This document shows positions 22,844 to 30,287 of a stretch of 34,337 nt of DNA, in pieces. Source of the DNA: Beijerinckiaceae bacterium (lineage in GTDB: Bacteria > Pseudomonadota > Alphaproteobacteria > Rhizobiales > Beijerinckiaceae); NCBI GenBank assembly GCA_947478455.1, contig CANJWR010000030.1, positions 1 through 34,337 of the forward strand. Direction: 5' to 3'. The stretch's first letter is position 1; every line of letters begins with the position of its first letter. Made by a program: the position numbers and the translations under genes. The notes below the pieces were generated by a model, which had not been told where the DNA came from, searched no databases, and was given only the letters and a program-made list of their open reading frames with translations.

Positions 22844-24003
22844 GCGTCAAGCCATTGCAGGCTGCCGGGTTCGAAGATCACATCGATTGGACTGCCGGCA
22901 ACGGGAGGCGAGCGATGCGACACGGCCTCAAACAGCCAGGCCATGACTTCCGCGCCCGGCAATTCGATGCGGACTTCGCAGCGCGCCCCGAGGAAGACGA
23001 CTTCGCGCACCGTGCCACGCACGCGTGGCGCAGGATCGGCTACGGCAGCGCCGACGGCGCCGACATCCACCCGCTCGGGGCGGATCGCCAGAACGCCCTT
23101 CTGGCCGATTTGCATTTCTGAATTTGCGCAATGGACTTCGAACGTGCCGAAGTTGGTTTTCGCATGAACCACGGAAGGACCAACCTGAACAATCTCGGCC
23201 GGCCATTGGTTCACTTCGCCGACAAAGCCCGCCACATAAAGGCTGTTGGGCTTTTCATAGACCTGACGGCTCGATCCGAGCTGCTTGATGCGGCCCGAAT
23301 CCATCACCGCCAGCGTGTCGGCGAGTTCCATCGCCTCTTCCTGATCGTGAGTGACGTAGATGCCGGAGAATTTTGTTTCGTGTTTCAGGTCACGTAATTG
23401 CGCGCGCAGGCGCCGACGCACTTTCGCGTCGACGTTCGAAAGCGGCTCGTCGAACAGGATCACGGAGGGCTTGCCGATCAGCGCCCGCGCCAGCGCCACA
23501 CGCTGCTGCTGGCCGCCGCTCAGTTCGCTGGGAAAACGTTCTTCGAAGCCCGCAACGCCAAGGCGCGTCAGCACATCATGCACGCGGCCGCGGACATCGC
23601 CACGCGCTGCTGGATCGAGCGAGGTCAGCGGGTAGGAGACGTTCTGGAACACCGTCATGTGCGGCCAGAGCGCATAGGACTGGAACATCATGCCGAGGTG
23701 GCGATCCTCCGGCGGCAGGTAGCGTTTCTTCGACGAGGAAAAAACCAGTTTGCCGTCGATGGTGATTTCGCCTTCATCGGGCGTCTCAAGTCCGGCGACA
23801 GAGCGCAGCAGCGTCGTCTTTCCACAACCGCTGGGCCCGAGCAGCACCACCAGTTCCCCGGCGTTCACATCGAGATCGACGTGATCGACGCCGACCACAT
23901 TTCGGGCGCGTGTGCGATAGACCTTGCGCAGCCCGCGTATCTGAACCGCTGTTCGTTTCTGGGCCGGCGCACCGGTCGTGCCGTCGGGATTGCTGCTGTT
24001 CAT
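22840..24003 (-). CDS. ABC transporter ATP-binding protein (FbpC/PotA type)
   Basis: 387 residues from ATG 24003; the frame is open upstream but those codons look non-coding. Walker A GPSGCGKT (56-63), Q-loop Gln108, signature [15 protein letters not shown] (161-175), Walker B VILFDEP (181-187), switch His219 (YVTHDQEEA). A C-terminal TOBE-like regulatory domain follows from about residue 290. It powers the fused permease directly downstream. The ribosome site is weak (GGAC). Two binding-protein genes lie upstream in the same transcript. Confidence 0.94.
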   Translation of the reverse strand: MNSSNPDGTTGAPAQKRTAVQIRGLRKVYRTRARNVVGVDHVDLDVNAGELVVLLGPSGCGKTTLLRSVAGLETPDEGEITIDGKLVFSSSKKRYLPPEDRHLGMMFQSYALWPHMTVFQNVSYPLTSLDPAARGDVRGRVHDVLTRLGVAGFEERFPSELSGGQQQRVALARALIGKPSVILFDEPLSNVDAKVRRRLRAQLRDLKHETKFSGIYVTHDQEEAMELADTLAVMDSGRIKQLGSSRQVYEKPNSLYVAGFVGEVNQWPAEIVQVGPSVVHAKTNFGTFEVHCANSEMQIGQKGVLAIRPERVDVGAVGAAVADPAPRVRGTVREVVFLGARCEVRIELPGAEVMAWLFEAVSHRSPPVAGSPIDVIFEPGSLQWLDA

Positions 24004-24053
24004 TTTGTCCGCATCTGGGGCAGGGCGTGTTGACGGGATGAGACCGGAGCAGA

Positions 24054-25091
24054 CTAGTTCGCCAACCCCATATCCTTCACCAGTTGCTTCTTGCGCTCTT
24101 CGGTGAGGATGTAGGTGATCGGCTCCGGATCCTTGACGATTACGCAACCGAACTTGCCTTCCGGATCCGCCACAACTGCGACCGTCTTGTTCTTGCAGGC
24201 GGCCTTGATGCCGTTTTCGGACATGATCCAGTCCATGAACAGGCGGGCCGCATTCGGGTGCGGGGAATTGGCGAGCGCGGCGATGACGCGCTCGGAGACC
24301 AGCGTCGGCTCCGTGATGGCGAACAGCGCGATGGGGGCCTTCTTCTCGATCAGGGCTGCGGAGAAGTCCTGAAAGGTCGGAAAGTTAATGGCGAAGGCGC
24401 CGGCGGCGATCATCTGAGCGCCCGAAGCGCCGCTGGGCGTCAGCGTGGCGTTGAGGGCTGCGATCTTGCGCAGGAAGTCTGCGCCCCTAGCCTTTTCGAG
24501 ACCGTCGAGCCAACCGAAATAATTGTCCGCCACGCGCGGGTCGGTCAGCAGGATTTTGCCTTTCCATTTCGGATCGGCAAGTTCGGCGTAGGTCTTCGGG
24601 TGGGTCCCGACCGGAATCTGGTCGGTGTTATATGCGAGATAGAAGTTGTCTGCGGTCCAGCTGATGTAGTTCGGGCTTACCCAGCGGGTCGGCCATTTCG
24701 GCAGGTTTTCCGCATATTCCTTTGTCATCTTCACGAACCACTCGGGGTGCTCGATGAACGGCACTGTGGTGGAGACGCTCACCACATCGGCCTGAACGTC
24801 CTTGCCCTCGATCTCTGCACTCATGCGCTGGATGAGCGGGATCGTGGTCAGGCGCAGCCACGAACCGGCGATGCCGAACTCGGCCTCAAATGCGCCCAGC
24901 ACGGTTTTGGACTGGGTTTCTCCCGACGAGGAATAAAGCATCAGCTTGCCCTCGGCCTTCGCGGCCTTGATCAAGGCATCGCGGCTGATGGGCGCCTGCG
25001 CGAGGGCGGCGGATGCGCCGAGCGCAACGCCCGCGACCGCAAGAGCGGCTGTGATGCGGGTGCGCAAATGGTTGGAAGATGTTTTCGACAT
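24054..25091 (-). CDS. Periplasmic binding protein, Fe(III)-type ABC importer (paralogue 1)
   Basis: 345 residues. Sec signal peptide ends at about residue 31 (ALAQAP). Mature protein of the FbpA/AfuA-like fold: LIKAAKAEGKLMLYSSSGET, DPKWKGKILLTDPRVADNYF, and a C-terminal ARLFMDWIMSENGIKAA. CGGAG lies 7 bases before ATG 25091. It resembles its upstream neighbour along its length (shared LTDPR-, SGASGAQ-, HPEWF and LIEKKAPI segments) but is clearly diverged, so this is an old duplication. The tyrosine pair typical of ferric-binding FbpA near the C-terminus is not evident, which argues against free iron as ligand. Confidence 0.9.
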   Translation of the reverse strand: MSKTSSNHLRTRITAALAVAGVALGASAALAQAPISRDALIKAAKAEGKLMLYSSSGETQSKTVLGAFEAEFGIAGSWLRLTTIPLIQRMSAEIEGKDVQADVVSVSTTVPFIEHPEWFVKMTKEYAENLPKWPTRWVSPNYISWTADNFYLAYNTDQIPVGTHPKTYAELADPKWKGKILLTDPRVADNYFGWLDGLEKARGADFLRKIAALNATLTPSGASGAQMIAAGAFAINFPTFQDFSAALIEKKAPIALFAITEPTLVSERVIAALANSPHPNAARLFMDWIMSENGIKAACKNKTVAVVADPEGKFGCVIVKDPEPITYILTEERKKQLVKDMGLAN

Positions 25092-25133
25092 GGTCTGCTC
25101 CGGAAGGAGAATGCGATAGGATGAAGGCGTGAA

Positions 25134-26162
25134 TTAAAGACCCAGCAGTTTCAGCAACTGGGCGCGACGCTCGGGCGTCGTTTTCCACGGCAACGGCTGC
25201 GGATCTTTCAAGGCGATGCAGCCCAGCTTTCCATCTTCGTCGCCCGGTGTGGAGACCGGCAGTGCGGCGCAGAGCGCCCGCACGGCGCTTTCCGACAGGA
25301 CCCAATCGAGAAACAGCCGCGCGGTTTTCGGGTGCGGGGCCTTGGCGGCGACGGCGAGGCTGGTTTGGCTCGCCAGAACCGGATCGGCCATGATGCGCGA
25401 CGAGATTGGCGCCTTCTTCTCGATCAGCGGCACCGAAAAAGACGAATAGGCCGGGAAATTCAGATGATGCGCGCCGGCGGCGACCAGCTGCGCTCCCGAT
25501 GCGCCGCTCTGGGTGAGCTTCACGTCCTGCGCACCGAGCTTCTGGATGAAGTCAGCCCCGTAGCGTTTTTCGAGCATGTCGACCCAACCCAGATAGGTGT
25601 CGGAAATGCGTGGATCGGTGAGAAGGATCTTGCCCTTCCACTTGGGATCGACAACGTCGGCCCAAGTCTTGGGAATATCGGCGTCCTTCACCAGATCGGT
25701 ATTGAACTGGATGACGGAGCCGCTGGTCTGGATCGTCACAGCGTTGGATGACACCCAGCGCGCCGGCCAGCGGGTCACATTGGGGATCTCTTTTGCGTCG
25801 AGTTTGAGGAACCATTCGGGATGCAGTTCGAACACCTGCGGGGATGAATCCAGAAAGGCGTCGGCGTCGTTGGAGTTTGCGTCATTGGCGGCGGAGAAGC
25901 GCTGGATCAGGGGCGTGCTGACGAGGCGAAGAAAATCCCCCTTGATGCCATAGTCCTTCTCGAAACCGGCGAGCAAGGCCTTGATCTGCGGATCGCTGAT
26001 GGACGCATAAAGCAAAAATCCGCCTTCGGCTTTCGCGGCTGCGATAGCGGCGTCGCTGGCGCGCACGCCCTGAGCCAATGCGGACTGGGTGATGCCAAGG
26101 GAGGCAGAAAGAGCCAGACCCAGCGTGACGCCCAGTGTCTGAACGCGCATGTTCCTGTTCAT
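25134..26162 (-). CDS. Periplasmic binding protein, Fe(III)-type ABC importer (paralogue 2)
   Basis: 342 residues from ATG 26162, preceded by GGGAGGGGATG. Sec signal peptide through about residue 31 (SALAQG). Mature fold as in the neighbouring paralogue: AIAAAKAEGGFLLYASISDP, ELHPEWFLKL, DPKWKGKILLTDPRISDTYL, SGASGAQLVAAGAHHLNFPA, and KTARLFLDWVLSES. Two binding proteins for one ATPase/permease pair suggest two ligands or a wider ligand range. Forty-two bases separate the paralogues. The 101 bases before this gene could hold an internal promoter (TTGACG at 26216-26211 on the minus strand), but no good -10 box was found. Confidence 0.9.
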   Translation of the reverse strand: MNRNMRVQTLGVTLGLALSASLGITQSALAQGVRASDAAIAAAKAEGGFLLYASISDPQIKALLAGFEKDYGIKGDFLRLVSTPLIQRFSAANDANSNDADAFLDSSPQVFELHPEWFLKLDAKEIPNVTRWPARWVSSNAVTIQTSGSVIQFNTDLVKDADIPKTWADVVDPKWKGKILLTDPRISDTYLGWVDMLEKRYGADFIQKLGAQDVKLTQSGASGAQLVAAGAHHLNFPAYSSFSVPLIEKKAPISSRIMADPVLASQTSLAVAAKAPHPKTARLFLDWVLSESAVRALCAALPVSTPGDEDGKLGCIALKDPQPLPWKTTPERRAQLLKLLGL

Positions 26163-26263
26163 TGTCACATCCCCTCCCGTTCCCTCATTTCGAGGGTAAA
26201 CCCGTCCATACGTCAAGCGTCGGGCCTTGTTGCTCGCCCGGATTTCGCCTGCCGTGTCGTATA

Positions 26264-27271
26264 TTAACTGGCCTTGCGTTTGACCGCCTCGCGATAGGCC
26301 CATTTATAGGCGTTGATGCGCGCATGCATCATCGGATCGACCGGACGACGTTCGAATGCGTCGAGCCAGTGACGCAGCAGGAGGCGCTTCTGCGTTGCGG
26401 AATTCTCGAACTCCGTGCGGCAATGCAGGAACAGATAATTGTTCCACAGCATCATCTCGCCCGGCTCCAGCATGAAGCGCAGGTTCATGTCGTTGCGACC
26501 GGCCAATTCCATGAAGAGGTCGAGGCCTTCGGCCAGCTTCGGCGGCAGCGGCTCGCCGCGCTTTTTGGCGGCTTCTCGCATGAAGCTTGCGGCGATCATG
26601 CAGCTCACCACGCCGTTGACGTTGCTGAAGACCGGAATCTTCTCGTCAGTTAAAGGCTTGTCGGTGAATTTCACTTCGGGAATTGCGTAGTAATACCCTT
26701 CATAAAGCGCATCGAGCAGGTCGGGCCGCGTGCGCTGGATCTCGTTGTGAATGGCCAGTACGCTGACCATGCCGCTCATGCCGCCCGAGGCTGCCTGCCT
26801 GATGCACATGAGGCCGATGTGCTCGGGCGAGTCCGTATGCCAGGTCAGTTCGCCCGAGCTGCGGTAGCCGCGCTTGACCGGGTTCGTTTCGTCGTCCTCG
26901 ACGAAGCCGATGCGATCGCCCGAAGCGCTCTGTACATTGGCGACTCCGAGATGCGTGCCGAGGCCCCAGTAGATGCGCTCCATATCTTTCTCGGAAAAAC
27001 GATCCGGCGTGATGCCGACGAGAATGACTGCGCCACGGCCTTTTTCAACAATCTCTCGAACATCGTTCATAAGCGGCGTGGTGCGCGGGTCGTCGAAATC
27101 CTGCCGCGTCACGTCCTGCACGTCGAGGTGTTTTGTTTTCGCCAGCAGACTTTCGAAGCCGGCTAATTCGTCGGCGGTCAGCGCTCTGACCAGGTCCGCC
27201 TTGCCGTGCGGCAGGGACTTGCTTGTCCAGACTGCCGGATGATCAATCTGCGCGCGATACACGGGAGTCAT
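26264..27271 (-). CDS. TauD/TfdA-family Fe(II)/2-oxoglutarate dioxygenase
   Basis: 335 residues from ATG 27271, which follows AAGGAG by seven bases. Facial triad: His145-x-Asp147 (ELTWHTDSPEH) and His283 (NYLFLHCRTEFE); the 2-oxoglutarate-binding Arg is Arg300 (RLLLRHW). These residues match the active TauD superfamily, so it is probably functional. It is larger than TauD (about 283 residues), and the body (YYYAIPEVKFTDKPLTDEKI, MLEPGEMMLWNN) matches the gamma-butyrobetaine/carnitine-like branch of uncharacterised members. It oxidises a C-H bond using 2-oxoglutarate and oxygen. Its place between a decarboxylase and an importer suggests it acts on the imported compound or a derivative (inference). 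Confidence 0.9.
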   Translation of the reverse strand: MTPVYRAQIDHPAVWTSKSLPHGKADLVRALTADELAGFESLLAKTKHLDVQDVTRQDFDDPRTTPLMNDVREIVEKGRGAVILVGITPDRFSEKDMERIYWGLGTHLGVANVQSASGDRIGFVEDDETNPVKRGYRSSGELTWHTDSPEHIGLMCIRQAASGGMSGMVSVLAIHNEIQRTRPDLLDALYEGYYYAIPEVKFTDKPLTDEKIPVFSNVNGVVSCMIAASFMREAAKKRGEPLPPKLAEGLDLFMELAGRNDMNLRFMLEPGEMMLWNNYLFLHCRTEFENSATQKRLLLRHWLDAFERRPVDPMMHARINAYKWAYREAVKRKAS

Positions 27272-27367
27272 GGGCGCTCCTTGTCCAACGCCGATCGTAA
27301 CGAGCGACAGCGTTTCCTCAATGATTTTGGTTCTGGATTCCCAGTAATCCAACGTGAGGCCCGATTC

Positions 27368-27400
27368 AAGGCGGCGATTTGTCCGTGAAATTGCCGCCTT
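27368..27400. other. Strong hairpin between the decarboxylase beta gene and the dioxygenase gene
   Basis: AAGGCGGCGATTT (27368-27380) and AAATTGCCGCCTT (27388-27400) pair over 13 bp with one G-T wobble, loop GTCCGTG. No T-tract on either strand. It may attenuate or stabilise the long transcript rather than end it. Confidence 0.55.
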
Positions 27401-27411
27401 GCGTCATTCGG

Positions 27412-27975
27412 TCAAGCTCCCGATGCGAGCGCTTCGCGCAGCGCCGCGCGCCGGGCGGGCTTGTACATGTCGGTCCAGTCCTTACGACCGGGTGGACCCT
27501 GCTCGACGTCGAGACAGACGAAAGTCGGTCCGTCGATGGTCATCCAGCTGGCGATATTCTTCTCGAAGTCTGCAATGTCTGAAACTCGCGCAACATTGCG
27601 GATATTGGCGCCGCGCGCGATGGCGGGGAAATCCACTTCCCGATTGGGGATGGGGTGCCCGCCGTTCGCCTCGTAGACGTTGTTCTGAAACACGAAATGC
27701 AGCAGATTTTTCGGTGCGACCTTCCCGATGGTCACGAGCGTGCCGAGATTCATCAAGAGGCCGCCGTCGCCATCCAGCACCACGATTTTCCGTTCGGGAC
27801 GCGCGAGCGCAAGGCCAAGTCCGTGGGAGGAACCCAGTCCCATTGCGCCGACCGCATAATAGTCCAGCGGTCGTTCGCTTATTGAAGCCCAGTCGAACCC
27901 GCTCGAATAGGTTCCGACGACGATCTCGTTGGTGATGTGGCGCTTGAGAATTTCCAGAACTGCAAGACGGTTCAT
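27412..27975 (-). CDS. Thiamine-diphosphate-dependent decarboxylase, beta (PP-domain) subunit
   Basis: 187 residues. Only the diphosphate-binding domain of a TPP enzyme: the motif GDGG (69-72) and Asn98-Asn99 bracket the classic metal-binding segment (VVLDGDGGLLMNLGTLVTIG, FQNNVYEANGG). AVGAMGLGSSHGLGLAL precedes it. Separate alpha and beta chains are the layout of sulfopyruvate decarboxylase (ComDE) and some phosphonopyruvate decarboxylases. Its start overlaps the alpha gene by four bases (ATGA). The substrate should be a 2-oxo acid; whether sulfo-, phosphono- or another type cannot be told by eye. Confidence 0.85.
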   Translation of the reverse strand: MNRLAVLEILKRHITNEIVVGTYSSGFDWASISERPLDYYAVGAMGLGSSHGLGLALARPERKIVVLDGDGGLLMNLGTLVTIGKVAPKNLLHFVFQNNVYEANGGHPIPNREVDFPAIARGANIRNVARVSDIADFEKNIASWMTIDGPTFVCLDVEQGPPGRKDWTDMYKPARRAALREALASGA

Positions 27976-28508
27976 GCGGGCTTACCCCCGATCAGAATCG
28001 CGACGGGGCGCGAAGTTGCGTAGGCCTCATCGATTGCGGGCTGAATCAGATGCACGTCATCGTCGGATTCGATGAGAATGCGCTTGATGCCCATCACATC
28101 GAGAATAGGTTCGACGATGCGGATGCCAAATCTGCGCGCCTGTTGTGGCGCGACGCCCGGCTCCTTGCCGAGCAGGCCGATCATGAGCACCATCGGTTGC
28201 TTGTGTTCGACCGCGACGGCCCTGATGGCGTTCATCGCATACAGGAAACCTGTGTACTGAATAAGGATCAATGCACGCTTGTTTCCGTACTGGAGGCCAG
28301 CTGCGATACCGAGCGTCTCGTCTTCCTTGCAGACACGGATCAACTTCAGGTTCGGGTCAGCGGCGATCGGCGTCAGCAGACCCTGGGCTGTGTGCAGATC
28401 GGGAACCGACAGCACATAGTCGATGCGCGAATCCCTGATCGCCTGCATCACTTTTGCGCCGTGCAATTTTGGCGGGGCAGCAGCCGTTTTGGCGGTAGTG
28501 TCGTCCAC
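27972..28508 (-). CDS. Thiamine-diphosphate-dependent decarboxylase, alpha (PYR-domain) subunit
   Basis: 178 residues from GTG 28508, preceded by GAGGAGGAAG. Pyrimidine-binding domain: IRVCKEDETLGIAAGLQYGN contains the conserved Glu that activates TPP (Glu62 or Glu64), and YTGFLYAMNAIRAVAVEHKQ, PMVLMIGLLG follow. It needs the beta chain to build the active site at the interface. It is the first gene of the long minus-strand operon. A plausible sigma-70 promoter lies about 65 bases upstream. Family relatives: sulfopyruvate and phosphonopyruvate decarboxylases. Confidence 0.85.
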   Translation of the reverse strand: MDDTTAKTAAAPPKLHGAKVMQAIRDSRIDYVLSVPDLHTAQGLLTPIAADPNLKLIRVCKEDETLGIAAGLQYGNKRALILIQYTGFLYAMNAIRAVAVEHKQPMVLMIGLLGKEPGVAPQQARRFGIRIVEPILDVMGIKRILIESDDDVHLIQPAIDEAYATSRPVAILIGGKPA

Positions 28509-28572
28509 GGACTTCCTCCTCAGGGCGAAAATCCGGCGCCCCTTTTGATTTTTTTACCTTCCGGCTTCGCCT

Positions 28573-28602
28573 ATTCTAGCCTTGGCGACTGCGGCAAAGC
28601 AA
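28573..28602 (-). promoter_or_regulatory. Putative sigma-70 promoter of the ten-gene operon
   Basis: On the minus strand TTGCTT (28602-28597), 18 bases, TAGAAT (28578-28573). Expected start near 28566, giving a leader of about 58 bases before the GTG of the alpha subunit gene. Found by eye only. Confidence 0.5.
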
Positions 28603-28620
28603 TAACCGTCCTGAATGCAG

Positions 28621-28647
28621 ATCGCCGCATTCGATGAATGCGGCGAT
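28621..28647. terminator. 12-bp perfect hairpin after the BA14K gene
   Basis: ATCGCCGCATTC (28621-28632) and GAATGCGGCGAT (28636-28647) with loop GAT. T-rich sequence follows on the plus strand only (TGATTTTT), although the nearest upstream gene is on the minus strand. It may still block read-through from BA14K into the catabolic operon, whose -35 box lies 19 bases away. Confidence 0.55.
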
Positions 28648-28674
28648 TGATTTTTCCAGACGAGGCCGGTCGAC

Positions 28675-29142
28675 TTACTCGCAGGGATAACGCTGTCCGT
28701 CATACCCGCGGTACGTGCCGCTGCGGGCATCGAAAGAGCGATAGCGGCGCGAACAATAGTCGTACCAGGCGCGGGAGCCGGGCTGCGGGGCGTAGCTGAC
28801 TTCGGGCTGCTCGTACACCGGGTAACCCTGCTGAGGGTAATATCCGGGCGCAGGATAATACTGGGGCTCGGGACGCGACTGCGAGGCGATGATCCCGCCT
28901 GCAATTATGCCCAGGACGCCTGCCGCGACGGCGGCGCCGGCGGCGTTGCCGCCACCACCACGACGACGCGGGGCAGGGGCCGCGCGCACACCGCGGCGCG
29001 CCTGCGCCTGAACGATCGGCAGTTCGGAGGCTCCCTGACCGATCGGCGAATAGGTGAAGGGCAGAGCGGCCGCGGGCGTCAGGCTCGCAACAACAATGGA
29101 CGAGCAGGTGAGCCCGGCGATCAACGCGGATCTCAAATTCAT
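28675..29142 (-). CDS. BA14K-family exported protein
   Basis: 155 residues from ATG 29142 (AAAGGA upstream; a TTG start at 29163 is possible). Sec signal peptide to about residue 27, a basic Arg/Gly-rich stretch, a glycine/alanine-rich helix (AAGAAVAAGVLGIIAGGIIA), a Pro/Tyr-rich linker, and the BA14K domain at the C-terminus (WYDYCSRRYRSFDARSGTYR, then YDGQRYPCE). The two domain Cys residues are kept. First described as a Brucella immunoreactive, lectin-like protein. In most relatives the role is unknown. Envelope-associated, single gene. Confidence 0.88.
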   Translation of the reverse strand: MNLRSALIAGLTCSSIVVASLTPAAALPFTYSPIGQGASELPIVQAQARRGVRAAPAPRRRGGGGNAAGAAVAAGVLGIIAGGIIASQSRPEPQYYPAPGYYPQQGYPVYEQPEVSYAPQPGSRAWYDYCSRRYRSFDARSGTYRGYDGQRYPCE

Positions 29143-29239
29143 CAGGGAAATCCTTTCCAGCAACTACGCGGGCGTGCCGGAAGGCCCGCCTCGGTCTGAA
29201 CCATAGAACGGTTCAGGCGGAAACCAAAGCCCGGACGTT

Positions 29240-30196
29240 TCAAGCGGTGATCCGGTTCACTTCCTGCATCTCGGCTGTCGTGAGAACCCACGAGGCCGCC
29301 TTGATGTTGGCGTCGATCTGTTCGGGCTTCGTGGCGCCGGCGATGATGCTGGACACGCAGGGGCGGCAGGCGAGCCAACTGAACGCCAGCTCCAGCAGGG
29401 TCTTGCCGCGCTGGTCGGCAAAGGCTTGCAGGGCCGCGATCTTGTCCCAGCTCGCGTCGGTCCAGTAGCGGGTCAGGAAGCCTGCTGCGCCTGCGAAGCG
29501 CGTACCCTGCGGGGGAGTTTCGTTCTTTTTATATTTTCCGGTGAGCAGGCCGCTGGCGAGCGGGAAAAACGGCAGCAGGCCGAGGCCATGCGCCTGCATG
29601 GCGGGAAGAAGCTCTTTCTCGATGCCGCGCTCCAGCAGGCTGTATTCGTCCTGACAGGAAATGAAGCCTTCCAGCCCGGCCGTCTTCGAAAGCCAGCGGG
29701 ATTCCACCACCCGCCAGGCGGCATGGTTGGAGACGCCGATGTAGCGAACCTTGCCCTGCCGGACCAGATCATCGAGCGCCCGCAGTGTCTCTTCCATCGG
29801 GGTCAGCGGATCGGGCTTGTGATACTGGTAGAGATCGATCCAGTCGGTCTTCAGGCGTTTCAGGCTCGCTTCCACGGCGGTCATGACATAGCGGCGCGAG
29901 GCACCGCGCATGCGCTCGTCGGACCCAAGGGGAGAGCTGAATTTCGACGCAAGCACGATATCCTTGCGGCGGTCGCCCAACGTTTCGCCGAGCGTGATCT
30001 CCGAACCGCTGTCCTTGCCGTAGGAATCGGAGGTGTCGAACAGCGTGATGCCGGCGTCGAGCGCGCGATGCACGACCGAGCGCGTGCCTGCAAGGTCGAG
30101 GCGTCCGCCGAAATTATTGCAGCCGAGGCCGACCGCCGAGACGCGCAGGCCCGAAGGGCCGAGGTTCCGCAATTCTATTTTTAAATCTCCGGACAA
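29240..30196 (-). CDS. Aldo/keto reductase family oxidoreductase
   Basis: About 318 residues. Features of the family: GLGCNNFGGRLD, TLFDTSDSYGKDSGSEITLG (catalytic Asp and Tyr), VLASKFSSPLG (Lys), DWIDLYQYHKPD (His region), YIGVSNHAAWRV, and a C-terminal SSIIAGATKPEQIDANIKAA that grips NADPH. The start is uncertain: homologues begin with M-x-x-R-x-L-G-x-S-G-L. Here that position is ATA (30178), well spaced from GGAG, while the nearest legal starts are TTG 30172 and TTG 30196. I list 30196. It reduces a carbonyl compound; substrate unknown. Divergent from the Sir2 gene. Confidence 0.82.
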   Translation of the reverse strand: MSGDLKIELRNLGPSGLRVSAVGLGCNNFGGRLDLAGTRSVVHRALDAGITLFDTSDSYGKDSGSEITLGETLGDRRKDIVLASKFSSPLGSDERMRGASRRYVMTAVEASLKRLKTDWIDLYQYHKPDPLTPMEETLRALDDLVRQGKVRYIGVSNHAAWRVVESRWLSKTAGLEGFISCQDEYSLLERGIEKELLPAMQAHGLGLLPFFPLASGLLTGKYKKNETPPQGTRFAGAAGFLTRYWTDASWDKIAALQAFADQRGKTLLELAFSWLACRPCVSSIIAGATKPEQIDANIKAASWVLTTAEMQEVNRITA

Positions 30197-30287
30197 GGTG
30201 ATGAGTCCATTGGACAGGTTCGAAGAATGTTTTTCAAGCGCTTGAGAGCAAAAGACCTCCGCCCTAAGTTTCACGCAGGAGTAATCG

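Noticed and set aside
24084-25124. 346-codon plus-strand open frame
   Set aside because: Shadow of the binding-protein gene on the opposite strand; no conserved motif.
24054-26162. Ferric-iron uptake as the role of the ABC transporter
   Set aside because: The fold class matches, but iron-ligand residues are not evident and the operon partners are organic-compound enzymes.
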